From the NCBI RefSeq assembly GCF_003412455.1, contig NZ_QTJU01000018.1, positions 1-39,276 of the forward strand: DNA of 39,276 nt, written 5' to 3'. Below, piece after piece: positions 1-7,636 of the stretch. Position 1 is the stretch's first letter. The number at the start of each line of letters is the position of its first letter. This stretch comes from Deminuibacter soli (lineage in GTDB: Bacteria > Bacteroidota > Bacteroidia > Chitinophagales > Chitinophagaceae). The translations under genes and the position numbers were made by a program. The notes under the pieces were generated by a model that did no database searches, had not been told where the DNA came from, and was given only the letters and a program-made list of their open reading frames with translations.

Positions 1-90
1 CCCTTCTACTAACACAATCCTGTGATCTTATAATTTTACCTCACTTAATCAAAGTCTCCGCTATATAGCGTGGTATACCGGCCAATATTG

Positions 91-121
91 AAAAAGCCGC
101 CCCAAATACTTTTGAGACGGC
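91..121 (-). terminator. Rho-independent terminator of tRNA-Pro
   Basis: On the minus strand an 8-bp stem (arms at plus-strand 96-103 and 114-121) with a 10-nt loop is followed by five T residues. Two of the pairs are G-U wobbles that exist only in the minus-strand RNA; the plus-strand copy would have C-A mismatches. The hairpin is therefore directional and closes the tRNA transcript about 30 nt after its CCA end. Confidence 0.7.
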
Positions 122-148
122 CTCTTCACTAAATTTGACCGAAGTCTT

Positions 149-225
149 TGGTCGGGTGGACAAGATTCGAACTTGCGACCCCTTGCACCCCATACAAGTG
201 CGCTACCGGGCTGCGCCACCACCCG
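149..225 (-). tRNA. tRNA-Pro (anticodon GGG)
   Basis: Read on the minus strand, a 7-bp acceptor stem (CGGGTGG with CCACCCG), a D-arm, a T-arm with GTTCGAATC and a genome-encoded 3' CCA are all present, for 77 nt in total. The anticodon arm is CTTGT/GCAAG around the loop ATGGGGT. With the invariant T33 this gives anticodon GGG, decoding CCC (and CCU). A terminator follows directly, so it is transcribed as a single-gene unit divergent from the dihydroorotase-like gene. Confidence 0.95.
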
Positions 226-337
226 AAACCTCTGTTAACCAGCATGTTTTAAATAACAGCCGTATCGTTAACGGGTTGCAAATGTAAAGGGTTTTTGTAA
301 AAAACAAAGTATATTGCAAAAAATTTTTGTGCGGCCC

Positions 338-1606
338 ATGAATATTTTACTCCGGCAGGTATTAATAGCAGATGCATCATCTCCCCTCAACGGTCAAACG
401 CAGGATATTTTAATAGAACAGGGTGTTATCACCGCCATCGAACCTTCCATTGCAGCCAAAGATGGGGTGCAGGAAATCAGTGCAGCAGGCTTAACCGCCT
501 CGGCTGGTTGGGTAGACCTGTTTGCCCATCTCTGCGATCCCGGTATTGAGTACAGGGAAACCCTCGAATCAGGTGCAGCAGCAGCAGCAGCAGGTGGCTA
601 TACCGAAGTATTTGTATTGCCCAATACGCAACCTGTGGTGCACAACAAAACCCAGGTGGAATATATCGTGCAAAAATCCAATGCACTGCCGGTTACCTTA
701 CGCCCGCTGGGCGCTGTAACCAAGGGCATAGAAGGAAAGGAGCTCGCCGAAATGTACGACATGCAGAACAGCGGCGCCATTGCTTTTTCTGATGGTATTT
801 ATCCTGTGCAATCACCCGGACTGCTGCTTAAAGCATTGCAGTACGTAAAAGCATTCAACGGCGTGGTAATACAGGTGCCTGCAGATGACAGCATCGGCAA
901 ATACGGCCTGATGCACGAAGGCATTATTTCTACGCAACTGGGTCTGCCCGGCATTCCTGCACTGGCAGAAGAACTGATGGTGCACCGCGATATTGAGCTG
1001 CTGCGTTACACCGGCAGCCAGCTGCACATTACCGGCGTATCTACCGAAAATAGCCTGCGCATGATTGCAGCAGCAAAAGCGGAAGGTTTGCAGATCACCT
1101 GCAGCGCCACACCATATCATGTAAGCTTCTGTGATGAAGATTTACAAACCTACGATACCAATTTAAAGGTTACGCCTCCCCTGCGTTCACGCGCCGATAT
1201 GCTGGCCCTGCGTGAAGCAGTGAAAAGCGGCGTGGTAGACTGCATTGCATCGCACCATATACCGCAGAACTGGGATCATAAAACCTGCGAATTTGAATAT
1301 GCCAAAGCCGGTATGGCTGGCCTGCAAACAGCCTTTGCAGCGGTGCTCACTGCCATACCCGGTTTGTCTGCAGAACGGATAGCACAACTGTTTGGCGGTA
1401 ACGCCCGCTCGGTATTTGCGCTGGAACCTGCTACCGTGCAAAAGGGAGCAACCGCCAATATTACCCTGTTCAGCACCGGAGGCAGCACAACCCTCAGCAA
1501 ACAGAACAATAAAAGCAAGTCGTACAACACGCCGTTTCTTGATAAGGCATTAAAAGGCCAGGTTATTGGGATTATCCACAAAGGTCAGTTACATTTGAAT
1601 AAATAA
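338..1606 (+). CDS. Dihydroorotase-like amidohydrolase, probably catalytically degenerate
   Basis: A 422-residue protein with the dihydroorotase/amidohydrolase fold: N-terminal beta-sandwich, TIM barrel, and a C-terminal strand region with the family's GKGA-like turn (here QKGATANITLF). Active class I dihydroorotases bind zinc through an HxH followed by R in a DxHxHxRDPG context. Here the same place (residues 60-69) reads DLFAHLCDPG, so the first His and the Arg are lost. The usual DHAPH segment is ASHHIP, with the catalytic Asp replaced by Ser, and the HAED segment is VPAD. It therefore belongs to the dihydroorotase-like paralogues of Bacteroidota and is probably not the housekeeping PyrC. 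It may be a structural partner of aspartate carbamoyltransferase or have another role (inference). ATG 338 is chosen over an in-frame TTG at 314. DUF4199 and GT2 genes follow at 8- and 21-bp gaps. Confidence 0.8.
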   Translation: MNILLRQVLIADASSPLNGQTQDILIEQGVITAIEPSIAAKDGVQEISAAGLTASAGWVDLFAHLCDPGIEYRETLESGAAAAAAGGYTEVFVLPNTQPVVHNKTQVEYIVQKSNALPVTLRPLGAVTKGIEGKELAEMYDMQNSGAIAFSDGIYPVQSPGLLLKALQYVKAFNGVVIQVPADDSIGKYGLMHEGIISTQLGLPGIPALAEELMVHRDIELLRYTGSQLHITGVSTENSLRMIAAAKAEGLQITCSATPYHVSFCDEDLQTYDTNLKVTPPLRSRADMLALREAVKSGVVDCIASHHIPQNWDHKTCEFEYAKAGMAGLQTAFAAVLTAIPGLSAERIAQLFGGNARSVFALEPATVQKGATANITLFSTGGSTTLSKQNNKSKSYNTPFLDKALKGQVIGIIHKGQLHLNK

Positions 1607-1614
1607 TTTTATAC

Positions 1615-2133
1615 ATGGAAACAAAACCTGTTAAGCCAGCCGTATATGGCCTTATTATTTCCCTGGTGCTGATTGTTTTTAACCTGGTTGTGTATTTCAC
1701 CCACCAAATGGAAAACCGCCCGCTCGGCTCCGTATCTTTCCTGATACTCATCGGCGGCATCATTTACGGATGCATTGAATATGCCAAACAAAACAATGGC
1801 AATGTTACCTTCGGCAACGTGTTTGCGCACGGTTTTAAAATCACCGCTGTTGTTATCGTCATCCAGGCGCTGTATACCGTATTAAGCATAAAAGTATTGT
1901 TCCCTGACATTATCGATATTACCATTGATACGGCCCGCAAAAAGATGATTGAAGAAGGCAAGGCAACACCTGAGCAGATACAGCAGGGTCTTGATATGAC
2001 ACGCAAATTTTTCATGCCTTTCGCTATCGGCGGTATCATCATCGCATTTGGTGTTGTAGGCGCTATTGCATCAGCAATCGGTGCAGCAGTTGCCAAAAAG
2101 AACCCGCAGGCACAGAACCCTTTTCAACAATAA
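1615..2133 (+). CDS. DUF4199 family membrane protein
   Basis: A 172-residue integral membrane protein with about four hydrophobic helices, near residues 9-30, 38-55, 75-95 and 132-158. A charged, helical stretch rich in Lys and Glu lies between the third and fourth. The arrangement and the YGxxEYAK-like motif after helix 2 fit the DUF4199 family, which is common in Bacteroidota and has no established function. It starts 8 bp after the dihydroorotase-like gene and is followed 21 bp later by the GT2 gene; the same DUF4199-GT2 order is familiar from related genomes. A part in glycolipid or lipid-carrier metabolism is possible but only by association. Confidence 0.8.
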   Translation: METKPVKPAVYGLIISLVLIVFNLVVYFTHQMENRPLGSVSFLILIGGIIYGCIEYAKQNNGNVTFGNVFAHGFKITAVVIVIQALYTVLSIKVLFPDIIDITIDTARKKMIEEGKATPEQIQQGLDMTRKFFMPFAIGGIIIAFGVVGAIASAIGAAVAKKNPQAQNPFQQ

Positions 2134-2154
2134 AAAGAAGCCCAATTTCCCGGC

Positions 2155-3096
2155 ATGGATATAACTATTGTAGTTCCGCTTTTGAATGAAGAAGAATCAT
2201 TACCCGAATTAACCGAATGGATTGCGCGTGTTATTAATGAACAGCAAAAATCTTATGAAGTAATCCTGGTAGATGATGGCAGTACAGATAACAGCTGGCA
2301 GGTAATTGAACAATTGTCGCAGTCTAACCCATGTATCAAGGGCATAAAATTTCAGCGCAACTACGGAAAATCAGCGGCACTCAATGAAGGCTTTAAAGCA
2401 GCCAAAGGTGATGTGATCATTACCATGGATGCCGACCTGCAGGATTCACCTGATGAAATTCCTGATCTGTATAAAATGATCGTGGTTGACGGTTTTGACC
2501 TGGTTAGCGGCTGGAAGAAAAAACGCTTCGATAACAAGCTCACCAAAAACCTGCCTTCTAAACTGTTTAATGCCGCTGCCCGCAAAAGCTCCGGTATTAA
2601 ACTGCATGATTTTAACTGCGGCCTAAAATCCTACAATAAAAAAGTAGTCAAAAGCATAGAAGTTTACGGTGAAATGCACCGTTACATTCCCATACTCGCC
2701 AAATGGGCAGGTTTCAGAAAAATTACCGAGAAAGTGGTAGAACACCGTGCACGCAAGTACGGTGTAACCAAGTTTGGGTGGGACCGTTTTGTAAATGGCT
2801 TCCTCGATCTTGCTACCATCAGCTTTGTAAGCCGCTTTGGCAAACGCCCCATGCACTTCTTTGGCCTGTACGGCACGCTGTGTTTTTTAATCGGTTTTGC
2901 CATGAGCATTTACCTGTTTATCGGCAAGCTGGTTGTGGCTGATTTCGCACTCACCAACAGACCTGCTTTTTATGGCTCGCTTACCTTTATGATCATTGGT
3001 ATGCAGCTGTTTCTCGCAGGTTTTGTAGCCGAATTAATCAACCGCAACTCCACCGAACGCAACAATTACCTGATTGAAAAAAAACTGGGAGTATAA
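2155..3096 (+). CDS. Family 2 glycosyltransferase, polyprenyl-phosphate sugar transferase type
   Basis: A 313-residue GT2 enzyme. Residues 1-220 form the GT-A domain. It starts with the typical VVPLLNEEESLPEL and VDDGSTDNS, and the nucleotide-sugar and metal motif is DADLQDSPDEI near residue 93. Two C-terminal membrane helices (about 232-258 and 272-297) are like those of DPM1/GtrB/ArnC-type enzymes, which move a sugar from a nucleotide donor to undecaprenyl phosphate on the inner face of the membrane. A basic ARKYGxTKF motif before the helices is usual in this group. It is the third gene of the run from 338. The stop codon is followed immediately by a 7-bp-period repeat and then by a GT4 gene. 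The transferred sugar cannot be told from sequence. Confidence 0.9.
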   Translation: MDITIVVPLLNEEESLPELTEWIARVINEQQKSYEVILVDDGSTDNSWQVIEQLSQSNPCIKGIKFQRNYGKSAALNEGFKAAKGDVIITMDADLQDSPDEIPDLYKMIVVDGFDLVSGWKKKRFDNKLTKNLPSKLFNAAARKSSGIKLHDFNCGLKSYNKKVVKSIEVYGEMHRYIPILAKWAGFRKITEKVVEHRARKYGVTKFGWDRFVNGFLDLATISFVSRFGKRPMHFFGLYGTLCFLIGFAMSIYLFIGKLVVADFALTNRPAFYGSLTFMIIGMQLFLAGFVAELINRNSTERNNYLIEKKLGV

Positions 3097-3097
3097 A

Positions 3098-3187
3098 TAG
3101 TGAGAAGTGAGTAGTGAGCAGTGAGTATTACAGAAACGTCAACTCTACTCACCACTGACCACTCACCACTGACCGCTCACTATTCAC
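3098..3187. repeat. Heptad repeat forming an imperfect inverted repeat
   Basis: From 2 bp after the GT2 stop, the plus strand carries units of the form nnGTGAG in tandem (3098-3128). After an 18-bp spacer the complementary form follows (3146-3187), one unit longer. The two arms can fold into a long imperfect hairpin filling the gap between the GT2 and GT4 genes. There is no T-run, so it is not a classical terminator. The same 7-bp periodicity recurs in about ten other gaps of this window. Confidence 0.8.
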
Positions 3188-3203
3188 CATTTCCCCGCTC
3201 TCT

Positions 3204-4325
3204 ATGTCGAATATCGTTATCATATCACCCGCCCATCCCCTGCGCGGCGGTATCGCAGCTTCGGGCGAACGGCTGGCCAGGCAATTGCAGCAAGACGGGC
3301 ACCAGGTAACCATCTTTACCTTTTCGCTGCAATACCCGGGCTTTATGTTTCCGGGCACTACCCAATATTCGTCTGAACCTGCACCTGCCGGTTTAAACAT
3401 ACGTGTCTGCATCAATTCCATCAATCCCTTTAACTGGATCAGTACCGGTTTGCAGCTTAAGCGGCTAAGGCCCGATGTAATTATTGTGCGTTACTGGCTT
3501 CCGCTGATGGGGCCTTGTCTGGGTACAATATTGCGTATTGCCCGCAGCAACAGGCACACCAAAGTAGTATGCCTGGCCGACAATGTGAAACCGCATGAAA
3601 AACGTGCAGGCGACAAGCCCTTCACACGTTATTTTATGCAACCGGTAGATGCGTTTGTTACCATGAGCGACAAGGTGCTGCGCGACCTGCGGGAGTTTAC
3701 ACAGAAAAAAGCAGCCCTGGTTAACCATCCCATTTATGACCAGTTTGGTGAACTGCTGCCCAAAACACAGGCGCGTGAACATTTACAACTCGATGCCAAT
3801 GATAAAATCATCCTGTTCTTTGGCTTTATCCGCCAGTACAAAGGGCTCGATTTGTTGTTGCGCGCCATGGCCACAGATGCCGTTCGTAACGCAGGCATCA
3901 AACTGCTGGTAGCCGGTGAGTTTTATGATGATGCCAACACCTATCACCAGCTGATCAGCGAGCTGAACATCGGCGACCGCGTGTTGCTGCATACCGATTT
4001 TATACCCGACAGCGAAGTAAAATACTATCTCTGCGCAACAGATTTTGTAGCACAGCCCTACCGCAACGCCACACAAAGCGGTGTTACCCCGCTGGCCTAT
4101 CATTTCGAAAAACCCATGCTGGTAACCAATGTAGGCGGCCTGCCCGACACCGTGCCTGACGGGAAAGTGGGTGTTGTAACAGCACCCGAACCTTTGGCCA
4201 TTGCAAATGGGATATTGCGTTTATACCAGCTGGGCGAACAGCATTTTCTGCCCTATCTGAAAGAAGAAAAGAAAAAATATAGCTGGAAAACTTTGGCCGA
4301 TACCTTACTTGCATTGGTACAATAG
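3204..4325 (+). CDS. Family 4 (GT-B) glycosyltransferase
   Basis: A 373-residue GT-B glycosyltransferase. The N-terminal Rossmann half (about 1-180) begins with VIISPAHPLRGGIAASGERLA, the usual GT4 start with its glycine loop. The C-terminal half contains ILFFGFIRQYKGLDLLLRA near 205-223, the position where GT4 enzymes begin the donor-binding domain. QPYRNATQSGVTPLAYHFEKPMLV (about 280-303) replaces the usual E-x7-E donor-binding element. There is no signal peptide or membrane helix, so it is probably cytoplasmic and membrane-associated. ATG 3204 lies just after the heptad repeat. With the GT2 gene before and gmhA/gmhB after, it likely takes part in a surface glycan or lipid-linked saccharide; donor and acceptor are unknown. 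Confidence 0.88.
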   Translation: MSNIVIISPAHPLRGGIAASGERLARQLQQDGHQVTIFTFSLQYPGFMFPGTTQYSSEPAPAGLNIRVCINSINPFNWISTGLQLKRLRPDVIIVRYWLPLMGPCLGTILRIARSNRHTKVVCLADNVKPHEKRAGDKPFTRYFMQPVDAFVTMSDKVLRDLREFTQKKAALVNHPIYDQFGELLPKTQAREHLQLDANDKIILFFGFIRQYKGLDLLLRAMATDAVRNAGIKLLVAGEFYDDANTYHQLISELNIGDRVLLHTDFIPDSEVKYYLCATDFVAQPYRNATQSGVTPLAYHFEKPMLVTNVGGLPDTVPDGKVGVVTAPEPLAIANGILRLYQLGEQHFLPYLKEEKKKYSWKTLADTLLALVQ

Positions 4326-4373
4326 CTGCAGTAGCCTACATTTGATACTACTCAGTACAACTATCGATAAGAA

Positions 4374-4961
4374 ATGGATAAAATAAGAAATATCATCAGT
4401 GCTTCTGTAAGCGTAAAACAGCAACTATTGCAGGATGATTTGTTTCTGCAACAGATTGCCATTGCCTGCAACACCATTACCAATGCCTTTAAAAACGGCA
4501 ATAAGGTACTGTTTTGCGGAAACGGCGGCAGCGCGGCAGATGCACAGCACCTGGCAGCAGAGTTCTCCGGCAGGTTTTACAAAAACAGGCAGGCCCTACC
4601 CGCAGAAGCACTTCACTGCAACACCTCTTATCTTACAGCTGTAGCCAACGATTACAGCTTTGATGAAATATATGCACGCCTGGTAACGGGTATTGGTTTA
4701 AGCGGCGATGTGTTAATCGGTCTCAGCACATCGGGCAACTCCCCCAACATTGTGCGCGCCTTCGAAGCTGCGCGGGAAAAGGGTGTTATCACCATGGGTT
4801 TTACCGGCATCACGGGCGGTGCGCTGAAAGCATGGAGCGATTACCTGTTTAATGTACCGGCAACTGATACACCCCGCATACAGGAAGCGCATATACTTAT
4901 TGGCCATATTATTTGCCAGCTGGTAGAAGAACAGCTCTTCGGCGGCGAAGACACCGTATAA
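4374..4961 (+). CDS. gmhA: Sedoheptulose-7-phosphate isomerase (phosphoheptose isomerase)
   Basis: A 195-residue single SIS-domain protein, the usual GmhA length. It shows GNGGSAADAQHLAAEFSGRF (about 45-64), the phosphosugar-binding Gly/Ser loop with the metal-binding Glu. GLSTSGNSPN (about 113-122) is the second Ser-rich loop, and the C-terminal EAHILIGHIICQLVEE carries the conserved His. GmhA converts sedoheptulose 7-phosphate to D-glycero-D-manno-heptose 7-phosphate, the first step toward nucleotide-activated heptose. It is followed after 36 bp by the HAD phosphatase gene (gmhB). No heptose kinase or nucleotidyltransferase (HldE or HddA/HddC) lies in the window, so the rest of the route must be elsewhere. 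Confidence 0.9.
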   Translation: MDKIRNIISASVSVKQQLLQDDLFLQQIAIACNTITNAFKNGNKVLFCGNGGSAADAQHLAAEFSGRFYKNRQALPAEALHCNTSYLTAVANDYSFDEIYARLVTGIGLSGDVLIGLSTSGNSPNIVRAFEAAREKGVITMGFTGITGGALKAWSDYLFNVPATDTPRIQEAHILIGHIICQLVEEQLFGGEDTV

Positions 4962-4997
4962 CCAAACGGCGTTGCCGCAGCACAAAAGTTCAAATCA

Positions 4998-5558
4998 ATG
5001 CTCGATCTCAACAATATCAACAGCAGCTGGACCCTCTTTCTTGACCGGGACGGTGTGTTCAATTACGAAAAGGAAGAAGACTATATTCTCAACACAGGTG
5101 AGTTCAGGCTATACGAAAACGTACTTGACCATATTGATGTACTCGCCCGCAGGTTCGGCACCATTGTAATGGTCACAAACCAAAAAGGCATTGGCAAGGG
5201 ACTAATGACCGTAGCAGATCTTGACAGCATACACCAGGTGCTGTTAAGCGCCGTACAGGCAAAAGGCGGCCGTATAGATCGCATTTATTTTGCTCCGGAT
5301 ACTGATAACAGCGCCATTAACCGCAAACCCCAGCCCGGCATGGCCTGGCAGGCAAAGGCCGATTTCCCCCATATCGATTTCACCAAAAGCATTATGGTAG
5401 GCAACAAGCCCAGCGACATGCGGTTTGGCCGCAATGCCGGCATGTACACTGTCTTTGTGGCCACTACCCACCCCGAAACCCCGTTCCCGCACCCTGATAT
5501 TGATCTCCGGTTCAATGACCTGGATAGTTTTGCGCAAGCCTTAAAGCAACTGGAATAA
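4998..5558 (+). CDS. gmhB: D-glycero-D-manno-heptose 1,7-bisphosphate 7-phosphatase (HAD-IIIA)
   Basis: A 186-residue HAD-IIIA phosphatase. Motif I is FLDRDGVFN (nucleophile and acid/base Asp near residues 16-18), motif II is VTNQKGIGKG, the Lys of motif III lies in NRKPQPGM, and motif IV is MVGNKPSDMRFGRNAG. GmhB removes the 7-phosphate of heptose 1,7-bisphosphate; histidinol-phosphate phosphatases share the architecture, but the adjacent gmhA favours the heptose role. E. coli-type GmhB has a zinc loop of three Cys and one His just before RKPQPGM. Here that stretch (FAPDTDNSAINRKP) has none of these ligands, so this is the zinc-less form. Confidence 0.85.
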   Translation: MLDLNNINSSWTLFLDRDGVFNYEKEEDYILNTGEFRLYENVLDHIDVLARRFGTIVMVTNQKGIGKGLMTVADLDSIHQVLLSAVQAKGGRIDRIYFAPDTDNSAINRKPQPGMAWQAKADFPHIDFTKSIMVGNKPSDMRFGRNAGMYTVFVATTHPETPFPHPDIDLRFNDLDSFAQALKQLE

Positions 5559-5798
5559 ATAATCAGCAAAGCGATATACTTGATTGGCAATAAGCAGTTT
5601 AAAAATTCAGCAAGAGAGCATCAATGTATAATGAACGCCAGCGATGAATATCAGTCAACCCGCATATCTCCTTCTCTTTGAAGCTATTGACTAACAACTA
5701 TCCGCTGCAGGCCATTACAAACTTTTTTGGGCAACAAATAACAAAACAGGTACGCCATACGTTTTGATAACGTTGTATTTTTACCCGGGAGAATAATT

Positions 5799-6821
5799 AT
5801 GCGTTACGTTCTACTTATTGTATTCAGCAGCCTTTGTTTGTGCACCAGTGCTCAACGTTTATCCAAACCTGACCGTCAGCGGCTTACGGTGCTGGAAGAC
5901 ACATTGAAAAAGCTGGGGCAGCAGATGATTTATGACGTGGAAGCATCCAGGCGTTTTGCGGCAGACAGCAGTTTTATCCGCACCCTGGTAAAAGCCCTGC
6001 ATACACCTTATTCCTTTGATTACGATTTTGATTCCGTTCAAACAGTCTCTACCCTGTATGCACCTGACACAACTTTCCGTGTATTTACCTGGCAGTTTCA
6101 ACGCGACGATGACTATTATCGCCAGCGCGGCGCTATCCAGATGAAAACGGCAGACGGCTCGCTGAAGCTATTCCCGCTGATTGATATGTCTGATTTTACG
6201 CAGAACCCGGTAGATAGTGTACGTTCGAACCTTAACTGGATCGGCGCTATTTATTATGGCATTGTGATGAAAAAAGCCGGCGCTAAAAAATACTACACCC
6301 TGCTCGGCTTTGACGACAATAATATGCGCAGCACCAAAAAATGGATTGATGTGCTTACGTTCGATGAAGCCGGCAACCCGCATTTCGGCGGTCAGTACTT
6401 CGACTATAAAAATGACAGCCTGAAGCCAGCGCAGCCTGCCTACCGCTTTTGCCTGGAATATAAAAAAGAGGGCCGTGCACGCATGGCCTATGATCCTGAA
6501 ATGGACATGATTATTTTTGATCATCTCGTAAGTGAAGACAATAACCAGAGCAAGCGTTATACACTGATACCCGACGGCGATTACGAGGGCTTTAAATGGC
6601 AGAACGGCCACTGGGCGCACGTGAGCAAGGTATTCACCTACAAACTCACGGATGGTCACGCACCGCAGCCTACCATCCTGAAAGATGACGAGGGCAAAAG
6701 CGACGAGAAGAAACTGTTGGAGCAATCGCTGAAAAACATGCAGAAAGCCCAGCCTGCCAACCAAAGCAAAAAATTCCAGAAGAACCAGCGCACCGACCCC
6801 AGGCAGGGAACGGAGAACTAA
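5799..6821 (+). CDS. Secreted protein of unknown function
   Basis: A 340-residue protein with a clear signal peptide, ending after the Cys-Thr-Ser-Ala-Gln segment near residue 19. The mature part is rich in Asp, Tyr, Phe and Lys and looks like a mixed alpha/beta soluble domain (about 20-270). A Lys/Gln/Asn-rich, probably disordered tail follows. I recognise no catalytic motif or named domain. Two repeated features are F-D-Y-D-F-D near residue 70 and a GDYEGFKWQNGHWAHV segment near 255-270, suggesting an all-beta C-terminal subdomain. It is a lone plus-strand gene between gmhB and the convergent thrS-infC pair and ends at a shared bidirectional terminator. Periplasmic or outer-surface location is inferred. 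Confidence 0.75.
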   Translation: MRYVLLIVFSSLCLCTSAQRLSKPDRQRLTVLEDTLKKLGQQMIYDVEASRRFAADSSFIRTLVKALHTPYSFDYDFDSVQTVSTLYAPDTTFRVFTWQFQRDDDYYRQRGAIQMKTADGSLKLFPLIDMSDFTQNPVDSVRSNLNWIGAIYYGIVMKKAGAKKYYTLLGFDDNNMRSTKKWIDVLTFDEAGNPHFGGQYFDYKNDSLKPAQPAYRFCLEYKKEGRARMAYDPEMDMIIFDHLVSEDNNQSKRYTLIPDGDYEGFKWQNGHWAHVSKVFTYKLTDGHAPQPTILKDDEGKSDEKKLLEQSLKNMQKAQPANQSKKFQKNQRTDPRQGTEN

Positions 6822-6877
6822 GAGGGTAGCTGTAATGGATGAATGGTTCTATGGTTTACCTCTCATATTATTGCATT

Positions 6878-6912
6878 AAAAAAGCGTCCCGGTTAAGCCG
6901 GGACGCTTTTTT
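6878..6912. terminator. Bidirectional rho-independent terminator
   Basis: A perfect hairpin, AAAAAAGCGTCCCGG with its complement around a short TTAAG-type loop, is flanked by A and T runs. It works in both directions, ending the secreted-protein gene from the left and infC from the right. Confidence 0.9.
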
Positions 6913-6945
6913 GTATCGTAAACGGTAAACCGATTAACGTGTTTC

Positions 6946-7521
6946 CTATTTCTTTTTGCTGCTTTTAGGAGCAAACATGGCCAGCATTCTTTTGCCTTCC
7001 ATTTTGGGCATGCCTTCCAGTGCACCCACTTCGGTTAAGCGCTCTGCGAATTTCAGGAGCAGTAACTCACCACGGTCTTTAAACATGATGGCACGGCCTT
7101 TAAACTGCACATAAGCTTTTACCTTGTTTCCGTCTTTCAGGAATTTTTCGGCATGTTTTGCTTTAAAGTCAAAATCATGATCGTCGGTACCAGGCGTAAA
7201 GCGAATTTCTTTCACCTCGCTTTGCTTGGCATTGGCTTTCATTTCTTTTTCCTTACGCTTCTTCTCGTATAGGAATTTTTTGTAATCGATTACCTTACAA
7301 ACAGGAGGATCTCCGTTGGGAGATATCTCAACCAAGTCCAGTTCCTGCTGCTGCGCGATGCGGCGGGCTTCTTCAATCGGGTAAACACCTACCGTGACAT
7401 TATCGCCAACCAATCGAACCTGTGGAACCCGGATTCGTTCGTTTATACGATGTTCAGGCTCCGGCTGCCTGTTAAACCTGGGATTAAATCTTCCTCCCCC
7501 GCCTCTTTGTGGTAACGCCAT
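6946..7521 (-). CDS. infC: Translation initiation factor IF-3
   Basis: A 191-residue IF-3. A basic, Gly/Arg/Asn-rich N-terminal tail typical of Bacteroidota (about 1-22) precedes the IF3-N domain beginning at EHRINERIRVPQVRLVG. A Lys-rich linker helix (YKKFLYEKKRKEKEMKANAK) leads to the IF3-C domain with EIRFTPGTDDHDFDFKAKHAEKFLKDGNKVK. IF-3 binds the 30S subunit, checks the start codon and keeps 50S from joining early. It starts with ATG, not the rare AUU start of E. coli infC. It lies 115 bp downstream of thrS, on the same strand. The usual next genes rpmI and rplT are missing: a terminator follows 34 bp after the stop. Confidence 0.97.
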   Translation of the reverse strand: MALPQRGGGGRFNPRFNRQPEPEHRINERIRVPQVRLVGDNVTVGVYPIEEARRIAQQQELDLVEISPNGDPPVCKVIDYKKFLYEKKRKEKEMKANAKQSEVKEIRFTPGTDDHDFDFKAKHAEKFLKDGNKVKAYVQFKGRAIMFKDRGELLLLKFAERLTEVGALEGMPKMEGKRMLAMFAPKSSKKK

Positions 7522-7592
7522 TAACTGTTGTTTAGTGAAAAATGGTTTTAATTTTTAATGTGTTGTTAATAAAACTTTCTAAAGGTAATCAA

Positions 7593-7610
7593 TTGTTGCG
7601 GCTGCAACAA
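7593..7610. other. Short perfect hairpin between thrS and infC
   Basis: TTGTTGC and GCAACAA form a 7-bp stem with a 4-nt loop in the thrS-infC gap. On the minus strand the left arm also overlaps a candidate -33 element (TTGT, 19-bp spacer, TACCTTTA) that could give infC its own promoter. There is no T-run, so termination is unlikely. Confidence 0.4.
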
Positions 7611-7636
7611 GTGTTAAAATATTTATGACACCTGCG

